This document shows, in pieces, positions 22,711-29,407 of a DNA stretch of 37,592 nt. The notes below the pieces were generated by a model. That model did no database searches and was not told where the DNA came from. It saw only the letters and a list, made by a program, of their open reading frames with translations. The position numbers were made by a program, and so were the translations under genes. Each line of letters starts with the position of its first letter. Position 1 is the first letter of the stretch. The DNA is from Clostridia bacterium (GTDB taxonomy: Bacteria > Bacillota > Clostridia > Christensenellales > Aristaeellaceae): the NCBI GenBank assembly GCA_017502305.1, contig JAFVVG010000057.1, positions 1-37,592 of the forward strand, given 5' to 3'.

Positions 22711-23805
22711 ATGCCCAATATACTTGATTATCTCACCTGGCGGGGCGATCTGCCCCTTTCCGCTGTTCCGTGGAACGAGGTGGACAGCCTGCTGATGGCG
22801 GCGCTTTCCTATTGCTCCTTCGGGGAACAGGCGGCGGGGAAGGATGCTGTGGCTCTCAGTGCGCTTTCCACCCGGGAGAGGAAGAACGTGAAGGATTTCC
22901 CGTTTTTCAACCGGTGCCGCTCCCTGGAGGGCGAACTGGCCCGGACGCTGCGCTTCGGCGGCCTGATGGTACACGATGCCGTGGAAGCCTGGGATCCTGA
23001 GCGGGAGATGCAGTTCGCCGCCATGACCATTGACCTGCCGGACGGCAGCTGCTTCATCGCCTATCGCGGCACGGATTCCACCCTGGTGGGCTGGCGGGAA
23101 GATTTTGCCATGGCCTACGATAGCTCCGTTCCTGCCCAGGAGGAGGCGCTCAGCTATCTGGAGCATATTGCTCTGCGCCGGCCCCGGGGCATTTACCTGG
23201 GCGGCCATAGCAAGGGCGGCAACCTGGCGGTGTACGCCGCCGCGCATGCTTCCGAGGAGGCGCAGGGGCTGCTACAGGGCGTGTATTCCTTTGATGGTCC
23301 CGGCCTGAGCAAGGAGCTTCTGGAAAAGCCAGGATACGCGCGGATCCAGGGGCTGATCCGCTCCTATCTGCCGCAATCCTCGGTGGTGGGGCTGCTGCTG
23401 GGCTACCATCCGGAATACACCGTGGTGCGCTCCAAGGCCATCAGTCTTTTGCAGCACGATCCCTTTACCTGGCAGCTGAACGGCCCGCGATTTACCGAGG
23501 TGCAGCAGGTGGACGCCGCCAGCCAGCTGATGGATGAAACGCTCCACGAGTGGCTGGAAAGCTGTACACCCCAGCAGCGGGAAGCCTTTGTGGATGCGGT
23601 GTTTTCCATCCTGGAGGCCACCGGCGCCGATACCCTGCAGGAGATCATGGACGAGAAATTCCGCTCCGCCGCAGCTATGGCCATTGCCGGGCTCACGCTG
23701 GATGCGGAAACCAAGAAGATGCTGATCCGCCTGGTGGCGCAGTTTATCCGCATTGGCACCACCAACCTGTGGCAGCGCTTGCTTCAGCGCCCCCAGGAAG
23801 GATGA
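22711..23805 (+). CDS. Mbeg1-like (DUF2974) alpha/beta hydrolase
   Basis: 364 residues. Typical DUF2974/Mbeg1-like landmarks: the N-terminal NILDYLTWRGDLPLSAVPWNEVDSLLM pattern, FIAYRGTDSTLVGWREDFAMAY near residue 111, the nucleophile elbow GGHSKGGNLAVYAA near 166 (Ser169) and SFDGPGL near 193, with a His-containing HPEYTVVRS stretch near 234 as part of the lipase-like triad. No signal peptide, so cytoplasmic. Homologues are common in Firmicutes and are thought to be lipases or esterases, mostly without a known substrate. GGAGG lies eight bases before ATG 22711; upstream in-frame codons run back into the hairpin-rich region and are rejected as starts. YwlG follows 24 bases downstream. Confidence 0.9.
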   Translation: MPNILDYLTWRGDLPLSAVPWNEVDSLLMAALSYCSFGEQAAGKDAVALSALSTRERKNVKDFPFFNRCRSLEGELARTLRFGGLMVHDAVEAWDPEREMQFAAMTIDLPDGSCFIAYRGTDSTLVGWREDFAMAYDSSVPAQEEALSYLEHIALRRPRGIYLGGHSKGGNLAVYAAAHASEEAQGLLQGVYSFDGPGLSKELLEKPGYARIQGLIRSYLPQSSVVGLLLGYHPEYTVVRSKAISLLQHDPFTWQLNGPRFTEVQQVDAASQLMDETLHEWLESCTPQQREAFVDAVFSILEATGADTLQEIMDEKFRSAAAMAIAGLTLDAETKKMLIRLVAQFIRIGTTNLWQRLLQRPQEG

Positions 23806-23829
23806 CAGAAACGTACAGGAGGTATCCTT

Positions 23830-24387
23830 ATGAGTGAAATGACTTTGCATACGGAGATTGCCACTGCCCTGGAAAAGGCGGTGGACGCCCTGGTGGAAGC
23901 CGGGCAGATCGCTCCCGGCGGCCTGATTGTGCTGGGCTGCTCCACCAGCGAGGTGGCCGGCGCCCGCATTGGCAAGGGCAGCGTGCCGGAGCTGGGCGGC
24001 GTGATCGCTCAGGCCATGCTCAGTGCCTGCCGCAAGCATCAATTGGATGCGGCCTTCCAGTGCTGCGAGCACCTGAACCGCTGCATTGTGATGGAACAGC
24101 GGGTGCTGAAGGAAAACCGGTTGATTCAGGTGAAGGCTGTGCCCCAGCCCAAGGCCGGCGGCAGCGTGCCTTCCGCCGCCTGGAAGCTGCTGGAGAAGCC
24201 TGCCCTGGCCGTGAGTGTGCAGGCTGACGCCGCCATCGACATCGGCGATACCCTGGTGGGTATGCACATCCGCCCTGTGGCGGTGCCCCTGCGCATTGAC
24301 GTTGACAAGGTGGGTCATGCCAACCTGGTGATGGCATACAGCCGCCTGCCCTTCATCGGCGGCAGCAGAGCGGTATACGAAGAGTAA
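23830..24387 (+). CDS. UPF0340 (TIGR01440, YwlG) family protein
   Basis: 185 residues, about the usual length. The conserved stretches of the family are present: GGLIVLGCSTSEVAGARIGKGSVPELG near 30, the central FQCCEHLNRCIVME near 78, IDIGDTLVGMHIRPVAVPLR near 138 and the C-terminal YSRLPFIGGSRAVY. No biochemical function is firmly established. AGGAGG lies seven bases before ATG. It follows the Mbeg1-like hydrolase without a terminator and is itself followed, four bases after the stop, by a strong 17-bp terminator hairpin. Confidence 0.92.
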   Translation: MSEMTLHTEIATALEKAVDALVEAGQIAPGGLIVLGCSTSEVAGARIGKGSVPELGGVIAQAMLSACRKHQLDAAFQCCEHLNRCIVMEQRVLKENRLIQVKAVPQPKAGGSVPSAAWKLLEKPALAVSVQADAAIDIGDTLVGMHIRPVAVPLRIDVDKVGHANLVMAYSRLPFIGGSRAVYEE

Positions 24388-24391
24388 GATA

Positions 24392-24435
24392 AACGCGCCA
24401 TTTGCAAAAAAAGCTTTGCGAATGGCGCGTTTTGT
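24392..24435 (+). terminator. Terminator hairpin, first copy of an identical 44-base repeat
   Basis: AACGCGCCATT pairs with AATGGCGCGTT and, inside a U-G pair, GCAAA with TTTGC, giving a 17-bp stem with loop AAAAGC and a TTTTGT tail. It closes the YwlG unit. The same 44 bases occur again at 24645-24688. Confidence 0.9.
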
Positions 24436-24644
24436 ATGTCAAAAAAGTGTCGGAGCCACTTTTTTGAGGATTGCACTCCGTCACTGTGTCCGGCGCAAAC
24501 GCCGTCCACGGCCGTTCCTCCGTGTAAGGAAAGGATTTTGTAAGCAAAATCCTGCGGGAATCGCCGCACATGTCGCCGATTCCCGAATGGAAGTCGAAGG
24601 GCTTGCGAGCCCTCCGACGCCTCCCTTGGGGTTTTGATAAACTG
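24436..24644. repeat. Array of short hairpins between the two terminator repeats
   Basis: No gene is supported here. In order: CAAAAAAGTG/CACTTTTTTG (24440-24466, terminator-like), CGGCG-CAAA-CGCCG (24491-24504), CACGG/CCGTG (about 24517-24535), AGGATTTTG-TAAG-CAAAATCCT (24532-24553), CGGGAATCG/CGATTCCCG (24555-24585) and GTCG..GGGCT-TGCG-AGCCC..CGAC (24593-24618). Such density suggests a structured RNA or a palindromic repeat element. Confidence 0.6.
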
Positions 24645-24688
24645 AACGCGCCATTTGCAAAAAAAGCTTTGCGAATGGCGCGTTTTGT
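24645..24688 (+). repeat. Second identical copy of the 44-base terminator repeat
   Basis: Identical over 44 bases to 24392-24435, in the same orientation, start-to-start distance 253 bases. It would end any transcript from the hairpin array just before the gene at 24728. Confidence 0.9.
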
Positions 24689-24696
24689 TGTATCAT
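24669..24696 (+). promoter_or_regulatory. Possible promoter overlapping the second repeat copy
   Basis: TTGCGA (24669-24674) in the right arm of the hairpin, 16 bases, then TATCAT (24691-24696). It would give a leader of about 25 nt for the GTG at 24728. Copy one has TATGTC after the repeat and lacks this -10. Confidence 0.4.
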
Positions 24697-24727
24697 GGAA
24701 GAAGAAAGTACCAAAGGGGGTCATCCC

Positions 24728-25243
24728 GTGAAAAACGACCTGCCTGACATTTTGCATACTGCCCGGGCCATTTTTGACAGCCTGACGCCCCTTGCCACCG
24801 ATTGCGGCCGACTGTGCGCCGGGCGGTGCTGCCAGCCCATGGAGGGGGAGAACACCGGCATGCTGCTTTTCCCCGGGGAAGCGGCGTATTATGAGAACCT
24901 GCCCGGCTATGTGGTGAAATCCACCCCGGCAGGGGAACTGCTGACCTGCTCCGGCGCCTGCAACCGGGAGGATCGCCCCCTGAGCTGCCGGCTGTTCCCG
25001 CTGCTTCCGGTGCTCCGGCCCGACGGGGTAAAGGTGGCCACCGACCTGCGGGCCAAGCCTGTGTGCCCCCTGGCCCGGCAGGGCAAGAGCGCCCTGTTGC
25101 CGGAGTTTGTGGAAGCCGTTCGTGCCTGCGGCAGGCTGCTGGCGGAGGATGGGGAGCAGCGACGTTTCCTTGTGAAATTGACCAATCAGCAGGATGATTT
25201 GAAGGCCCTGCGTGACCAGTTTGGAGGTGGCAAGCGTGTTTGA
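24728..25243 (+). CDS. Cysteine-cluster protein (YkgJ-like, putative metal or Fe-S binding)
   Basis: 171 residues. Cysteines lie in two groups: CGRLCAGRCC near residues 27-36 and TCSGACNREDRPLSCRLFP near 76-94, with a further VCPL near 113. The CxxCC plus RPLSCRLFP pattern is that of YkgJ/UPF0153-type cysteine-cluster proteins, thought to bind zinc or an Fe-S cluster; the spacing CxxxCxxxCC differs slightly from the usual one. No enzyme activity is known. GTG 24728 is preferred, with GGGGG seven bases upstream; an in-frame ATG at 24695 has no ribosome binding site and its codons lie in repeat-like sequence. The end overlaps the DNA methyltransferase start by 8 bases, so the two are cotranscribed and probably coupled. 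Confidence 0.8.
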   Translation: MKNDLPDILHTARAIFDSLTPLATDCGRLCAGRCCQPMEGENTGMLLFPGEAAYYENLPGYVVKSTPAGELLTCSGACNREDRPLSCRLFPLLPVLRPDGVKVATDLRAKPVCPLARQGKSALLPEFVEAVRACGRLLAEDGEQRRFLVKLTNQQDDLKALRDQFGGGKRV

Positions 25244-26459
25244 GAGTATCAACATCACCCGTGAGATCATCGGCAATGGCGCAAGCCTGCTGCTTTGCTG
25301 CAACGGGGCAGGGGAACTGCCCCCGGAGCTTGCCGCTTATGAGGGCAAGGTGCAGTGCGTGTATGTGGATCCGCCTTTCATGACCGGCGGCACCTTCGCC
25401 CGCCGTCGCCGCTTTGGCCAGAAGGGATGGAAGACCGGCTCCCCGGCACCGGAATATCCTGCCTATGACGACCGCTTCCCCAACCGGGAGGCCTACCTGG
25501 CCTTCCTGCGGGGCGTGCTCAGCAATGCCCAAAAGCTGCTGAGTCCCACGGGCGTGTTGTGCCTGCACCTGGACTGGCGGGCCTCGGCCTATGCCCGGAT
25601 TTTGTGCGACGAGATCTTTGGCGAGGATCGCTTCCTCAACGAGGTCATCTGGGCCTATGAAAGCGGCGGCCGGGCCAAGCGTCATTTCAGCCGCAAGCAT
25701 GATGTGATCCTGCTCTACGCCAAGACCCGCAAATATCGCTTTGACCTGACCAAGGTTCCGCTGCAGCGCAGCGCCGCCCGGCGCAACCACATGCGCCGCC
25801 AGGTGGACGAGAATGGCCGGGCCTATCGCAGCATCCGCTCCGGCGGCAAGGAATACCGCTATTACGATGATACCCCTGTCTATCCCGGCGACGTGTGGAC
25901 GGACATCAGCCACCTGCAGCAGCGCGATCCGGAGCGCAGCGGCTATGCCACGCAAAAGCCCCTTAAGCTGCTGGACCGTCTGCTGCGGCCTGTGGTGCAG
26001 GAGGGCGACATTGTGTACGACCTGTGCTGCGGCAGCGGCACGGCCCTGGTGGCGGCCCAGACTCTGGGGTGCCGGGTGATTGGCATGGACATGAGTCCCG
26101 AGGCGGTGCTCATCAGCCGCAGCCGCCTGAAATTGCAGAACGTGACCGTGGACGCGCCCTGCGATGGCATTGCTGCCCTGGAGGCCAGCTATACCCCCGG
26201 CGAGGGCGCGCTGCTCTTGACGGACTTCCGCGCAAATCACAAGGCTTTCCCCAAAACAGAGCGTGCCTTTGACGCCCTGGAGTGTTGGTCAGCCGGCTAT
26301 CTGGAAGATGGCCGGATGGTGACGCTGCAGCACTTCCACCGCAGCCCCAAGCACCAGGAGCTGCCCCTGATGTGCATCCTGCCGGAAAACCTGCCCAACC
26401 TGGCCGTGCAGACGGTGGACGCCGCCGGGCGGAAGAGCGTGTTTGTGTGGAAGGAATGA
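25236..26459 (+). CDS. Orphan site-specific DNA methyltransferase (N6-adenine or N4-cytosine, beta-class order)
   Basis: 407 residues. The catalytic motif IV VYVDPPF is at residues 43-49; the SAM-binding part follows later, with YATQKPLKLLDRLL (motif X-like) and DIVYDLCCGSGTALVAAQTLG (motif I) near 235-275. This order, catalytic first and SAM site later, marks a beta-class amino-methyltransferase. The region between (about 120-220, Arg/Lys-rich KRHFSRKHD and RRNHMRR) probably reads the DNA target. About 110 residues after motif I are not recognised. The start is GTG 25236 with GGAGG eight bases upstream, inside the end of the cysteine-cluster gene. No restriction endonuclease or specificity gene is nearby, so it is probably a solitary epigenetic methylase. 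Confidence 0.88.
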   Translation: MFESINITREIIGNGASLLLCCNGAGELPPELAAYEGKVQCVYVDPPFMTGGTFARRRRFGQKGWKTGSPAPEYPAYDDRFPNREAYLAFLRGVLSNAQKLLSPTGVLCLHLDWRASAYARILCDEIFGEDRFLNEVIWAYESGGRAKRHFSRKHDVILLYAKTRKYRFDLTKVPLQRSAARRNHMRRQVDENGRAYRSIRSGGKEYRYYDDTPVYPGDVWTDISHLQQRDPERSGYATQKPLKLLDRLLRPVVQEGDIVYDLCCGSGTALVAAQTLGCRVIGMDMSPEAVLISRSRLKLQNVTVDAPCDGIAALEASYTPGEGALLLTDFRANHKAFPKTERAFDALECWSAGYLEDGRMVTLQHFHRSPKHQELPLMCILPENLPNLAVQTVDAAGRKSVFVWKE

Positions 26460-26465
26460 GAAAGC

Positions 26466-27275
26466 GTGACGGACTTCGATAAGATTCGGAGCTATTACCA
26501 GCATTTTGATGAGGATAACCGCCTGAAATGGGACGCCAGCGGCAAACTGGAATATGAGATGACGCTGCGCATCCTGGCAAAGCACCTGCCTGGCGCCGGG
26601 CGCGTGCTGGACCTGGGCGGCGCCACCGGTGTGTACAGCTTTCCCCTGGCGGAGCAGGGCTATGACGTGTACCTGGCTGATCTTTCGGAAACGCTGGTGG
26701 GCAAGGCCCGTGAAAAGGACACGGATCACCTGCTGAAGGGCTGCGATGTGGTCAACGCCACGGATTTGTCCATGTATGAGGATAGCTTCTTTGATGTGGT
26801 GCTGGCCTTTGGACCCTTCTATCACCTGACGGAGAAGGCGGAACGGACACGTGCTGTGGCGGAAATCACCCGGGTGCTGAAGCCCGGCGGACTGGTGTTG
26901 GCGGCCTTCATCCCGTACCTGGCGGGGAGCGTGGCCATTGTGGACAGATACATCCGTTGCCCCAATCAGGTGGACGGCCAGCGCCTGGCGGAGGTGTTTG
27001 TTTCTGGCCGGTTCAATAACCTGGCGGAGGTTGGCTTCCAGGAAGGCTACTATGCCGAGTCTGCCGAAATGGAAGCGCTTTTTGCCGGATGTGGCTTCTC
27101 GAAGGTGTGTGTTCGTTCTATCAGGGGCTTTGCCTATGAGCGGGAGGAGGGCATCTGTTCTATTACGGATCCGGTTGTGCGGAAGCAGGTGGTTGAATTG
27201 ATTGACGCCACGGCGGAACGCAAGGAGATCATCGAAACCTGCGGACACGCGGTGTATATCGGCAAGAAGAATTGA
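26466..27275 (+). CDS. Class I SAM-dependent methyltransferase
   Basis: 269 residues. The Rossmann methyltransferase domain is plain: motif I VLDLGGATGVYSFPLAEQGYDVYLADLS near residues 47-73, motif II/III LSMYEDSFFDVVLAFGPFYHL near 100 and motif IV/V EITRVLKPGGLVLAAFI near 136. The DLGGATG loop and FGPFYHL are typical of small-molecule methyltransferases of the UbiE/BioC kind; the substrate is unknown. The start is GTG 26466, six bases after the DNA methyltransferase stop, with a weak GGAATGAGA site inside that stop region; translation probably follows from the upstream gene. A strong terminator follows. Two unrelated methyltransferases side by side may be coincidence. Confidence 0.9.
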   Translation: MTDFDKIRSYYQHFDEDNRLKWDASGKLEYEMTLRILAKHLPGAGRVLDLGGATGVYSFPLAEQGYDVYLADLSETLVGKAREKDTDHLLKGCDVVNATDLSMYEDSFFDVVLAFGPFYHLTEKAERTRAVAEITRVLKPGGLVLAAFIPYLAGSVAIVDRYIRCPNQVDGQRLAEVFVSGRFNNLAEVGFQEGYYAESAEMEALFAGCGFSKVCVRSIRGFAYEREEGICSITDPVVRKQVVELIDATAERKEIIETCGHAVYIGKKN

Positions 27276-27282
27276 GGCAATG

Positions 27283-27325
27283 AAAACCGCCCGGTCTCGT
27301 ATGAGGCCGGGCGGTGTGTTTTTCA
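27283..27325. terminator. Bidirectional terminator between the methyltransferase and nagB
   Basis: ACCGCCCGG (27286-27294) pairs with CCGGGCGGT (27307-27315), extended inside by CTC/GAG, with GTGTTTTTC on the plus side and a TTTTC run on the minus side. Confidence 0.88.
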
Positions 27326-27331
27326 GAACGA

Positions 27332-28057
27332 TCACAGCTTGCTGGCGGCAGCCTTGTCCAGCAGGAAAATCACGTTGGGATGGGTGCGCAGGATGGAAGC
27401 TTGGCAGCGGGGGTTCACGTCGTCCTTCACGGCGGCGCGGACGGCCTCGGCCTTGCCTTCTCCGGTGGCGATGAGCAGCACCTGCTTGGCGTTCATGATG
27501 CTGCCGATGCCCAGACTGATGGCCTGGCGGGGCACATCGGCCTCAGAGGCGAAGAAGCGGGTGTTGGCCTCGATGGTGGACTGGGTCAGGTTGACCACGT
27601 GGCAGCCGTAGATGAAGGTGTCGCCGGGCTCGTTGAAGCCGATGTGGCCGTTGTGGCCGATGCCCAGCAGCTGCACGTCGATATTGCCGGCCTCTACGAT
27701 GGCTTCGTCATAGGCCTTGGCGGCGGCGTCCATGTCGGGGGCGTTGCCGTCGGGCACGTGGATGGCTTTGCGGCGGATATTCACATGGTTGAACAGCTCC
27801 TCGTCCATGAAGCGATGGTAGCTGCACTCGTGGTCCACAGGGATGCCCACGTACTCGTCCAGGTTATAGGTGACGCACTGGGAAAAATCAATGGCGCCGG
27901 ATTTGTTCATGGCGATCAGGTTCTGATAAGTGGGGATGGGGGAAGAACCCGTGGCCAGGCCCAGGACGCTGTTGGGCTTGTTGATCAGGTGGGAAGCGAT
28001 CAGCACGGCGGTAGCCTGGCCGACCTGCTCGGCGGTATCAAAAACGCGGATTTCCAT
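27332..28057 (-). CDS. nagB: Glucosamine-6-phosphate deaminase
   Basis: 241 residues, the short Firmicute form (the E. coli enzyme has 266 and an allosteric tail). Phosphate-binding GLATGSSP near 33-40, catalytic YNLDEY with Asp67, and LGIGHNGHIGFNEPG with His138 and Glu143 are all present; the Asn before the catalytic glycine-histidine is the usual Bacillus-type variant. It converts glucosamine-6-phosphate to fructose-6-phosphate plus ammonia, the exit from amino-sugar use into glycolysis. AAGGAGG precedes ATG by about nine bases. It stands alone between its own consensus promoter and a bidirectional terminator. nagA is not in the window. Confidence 0.97.
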   Translation of the reverse strand: MEIRVFDTAEQVGQATAVLIASHLINKPNSVLGLATGSSPIPTYQNLIAMNKSGAIDFSQCVTYNLDEYVGIPVDHECSYHRFMDEELFNHVNIRRKAIHVPDGNAPDMDAAAKAYDEAIVEAGNIDVQLLGIGHNGHIGFNEPGDTFIYGCHVVNLTQSTIEANTRFFASEADVPRQAISLGIGSIMNAKQVLLIATGEGKAEAVRAAVKDDVNPRCQASILRTHPNVIFLLDKAAASKL

Positions 28058-28076
28058 ATAAACGGCCTCCTTGCTT

Positions 28077-28093
28077 TGGTACGATTTGTATCA
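28077..28093. promoter_or_regulatory. Inverted repeat at the nagB transcription start, possible operator
   Basis: TGGTAC-GATTT-GTATCA (28077-28093) is a near-perfect inverted repeat (5 of 6 pairs) just downstream of the nagB -10 box, where a repressor would block the start. The regulator is unknown; GntR-family NagR-like proteins commonly act on nag genes. Confidence 0.4.
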
Positions 28094-28099
28094 TAATGT

Positions 28100-28128
28100 A
28101 TTATACGAGACGGCGTGTTATATGTCAA
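28100..28128 (-). promoter_or_regulatory. Perfect consensus SigA promoter of nagB
   Basis: On the minus strand TTGACA (28128-28123), 17 bases, TATAAT (28105-28100). The -35 box lies inside the last codons of the upstream gene at 28118-28630. A promoter this strong normally needs repression. Confidence 0.92.
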
Positions 28129-28630
28129 TACGGAAGTAAAAGAAAAGACCGGTATCGGCGTCGTAGAAGGCGCGGGTGTAACTGAAGGGGGTGTCGTTAT
28201 CCGAGCCGCCCATCTTGTCAATGCGTTCATAACGGGCGTCAAAAACCACATTCGGGTCAGGGTAAACGCTCGGATAGCAGGAGCAGGAGAGGAAATGCTC
28301 GTCAAAAGAGTCCTGACCGATGGCGGTGATTGTCCAACCGGGGGTATTCTGAATGGCATCCATCAGATTTTCCTGGTTATAATATCCGGCCTCGAAAATG
28401 GTCAGGGTGCAGCCGTCTCCCTGGAAGCCGTCATGGCTGTCGAAATAAAGAGATCTGCTGGCTGCAGCCGCATGAGCGGAAAGGCCGGTGTCGGCGAGAG
28501 CGGCTTTGGCAGCTGCTGTATCTACAAGATCAAAGACATCTGAAACGAAAACGATCTCATAGGCAATCTGCAGCACAAAGGTCAGCACTATTCCAAGGAA
28601 GATGTATTTAAGCCGTTGTGTCCATTTCAT
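28118..28630 (-). CDS. Small membrane-anchored protein of unknown function
   Basis: 170 residues, not recognised. Basic N-terminus MKWTQRLK, one membrane segment about residues 9-30, then an outer or soluble domain rich in Asp, Ser, Tyr and Phe with the segments SLYFDSHDGFQGDGCTLTIFE near 60 and AFYDADTGLFFYFRI at the end, which look like a beta-rich fold. Its ATG overlaps the stop of the XRE regulator gene as ATGA, so it is the last gene of the five-gene operon read from 29923. The nagB promoter begins within its last codons. The role is unknown; position suggests a partner of the membrane proteins upstream. Confidence 0.75.
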   Translation of the reverse strand: MKWTQRLKYIFLGIVLTFVLQIAYEIVFVSDVFDLVDTAAAKAALADTGLSAHAAAASRSLYFDSHDGFQGDGCTLTIFEAGYYNQENLMDAIQNTPGWTITAIGQDSFDEHFLSCSCYPSVYPDPNVVFDARYERIDKMGGSDNDTPFSYTRAFYDADTGLFFYFRIDI

Positions 28631-28836
28631 ACATCATCATCCTCGTATACAAGAATATCCCCCGGCTGGCACTCTAAGGCCTTGCAGATGGCGTCCAGGG
28701 TGGCGAAGCGCACGGCCTTCGCTTTGCCGGTTTTCAGGATGGACAGGTTGGCCATGGTGATGCCCACCTTCTGGCTGAGCTCGGTAAGGCTCATTTTGCG
28801 GCGGGCCAGCATAACGTCAAGATCAATGCGAATCAT
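28627..28836 (-). CDS. Small XRE (YozG-type) helix-turn-helix regulator
   Basis: 69 residues, almost entirely one HTH_26 domain: MIRIDLDVMLARRKMSLTEL, then a recognition region SQKVGITMANLSILKTGKA and the closing FATLDAICKALECQPGDIL. This is the YozG/YgzD type of Cro/CI regulator that very often stands beside DUF2975 membrane proteins in Firmicutes. GGAG lies eight bases before ATG. Its start overlaps the stop of the 46-residue membrane gene, and its stop overlaps the start of the next gene, each by 4 bases. The perfect palindrome at 29958-29976, next to the operon promoter, is a likely binding site. Confidence 0.93.
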   Translation of the reverse strand: MIRIDLDVMLARRKMSLTELSQKVGITMANLSILKTGKAKAVRFATLDAICKALECQPGDILVYEDDDV

Positions 28837-28973
28837 GTTGAACACTCCAATACGTACAGGGCAGAATCGAGAATCAGAGAAAAGATATCGTATTGAAACA
28901 GCAGGTTCATCATGAACCAGATGTAGGCAAGGATTGCGGTGAATCCGACGATGATGAGGAGGACGTGTCGCAT
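28833..28973 (-). CDS. 46-residue single-pass membrane protein
   Basis: A small gene easily missed. MRHVLLIIVGFTAILAYIW opens a hydrophobic segment of about 20 residues; FSLILDSALYVLE near the end may be amphipathic. AGGAG lies about nine bases before ATG. Its TGA overlaps the ATG of the XRE regulator as ATGA, the same junction used by three of the four neighbours in this operon, which supports it being real. Its first 64 bases overlap the end of the upstream membrane gene in another frame. It could be a small signalling or regulatory membrane peptide; no function is known. Confidence 0.65.
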   Translation of the reverse strand: MRHVLLIIVGFTAILAYIWFMMNLLFQYDIFSLILDSALYVLECST

Positions 28974-29407
28974 AGGTCTTTTCTCCTGCTTCGGTCGTGG
29001 ACATACACAATGATGTATATGATGTGAACCACATCGGCGAAGATGCATGCGGGGAGGAACCATTCATCCATGGCGGCCGGGAAGATGCCCGCAGTTGCCA
29101 TTACGCTCAGCAAGGTGACTGCAAACATGGAAGCCGGAAAGGGGCGGGTAACGCCTCCGATAGCCTCTATGCAAGCGTCAAGGTGGTAGATCAGGCCGGT
29201 AAAGCAGGCAAAACTGCACAATCCAACGGTGATGAGGCCAAAGAACGCGAAGCCCATCAGATGCAGGTCGCCGGAGGAGATCCCCGCCACCAGCCCAACG
29301 AAGCCCAGGGGAAAAAAGAACAGTGCGGTCAGCGTGCCCAGGGCAAGCAAAGCGAAGCAAGCCATGGCTGCCAATACCAGCAGTAATTTGAGAAGCACCT
29401 TTTTCAT
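28910..29407 (-). CDS. Multi-pass membrane protein of the DUF2975-associated operon
   Basis: 165 residues. Four likely membrane segments (about 5-42, 50-72, 92-112, 115-135), then a hydrophilic tail with a Ser run (DTSSSSSSDSPQSLP). Layout and operon place recall DUF2975 proteins, and it may be a diverged second copy of the gene upstream. The start overlaps the upstream stop as ATGA. The Ser-rich tail lies in the 64-base overlap with the 46-residue gene, so its composition may be forced by the other frame, or the tail may be a late readthrough extension. Function unknown. Confidence 0.75.
   Translation of the reverse strand: MKKVLLKLLLVLAAMACFALLALGTLTALFFFPLGFVGLVAGISSGDLHLMGFAFFGLITVGLCSFACFTGLIYHLDACIEAIGGVTRPFPASMFAVTLLSVMATAGIFPAAMDEWFLPACIFADVVHIIYIIVYVHDRSRRKDLCDTSSSSSSDSPQSLPTSGS

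Noticed and set aside
24392..24688. CRISPR-like repeats
   Set aside because: Only two copies, 209 bases apart, each a terminator hairpin with T-run; no spacer array and no cas genes.
24353..25303. Minus-strand frame of 316 codons across the hairpin array
   Set aside because: It passes through both terminator repeats and lies opposite two supported genes; its text repeats because the repeats do.
24728..26459. Restriction-modification system
   Set aside because: No endonuclease, specificity subunit or nuclease motif lies near the DNA methyltransferase; its neighbours are a cysteine-cluster protein and a small-molecule-type methyltransferase.
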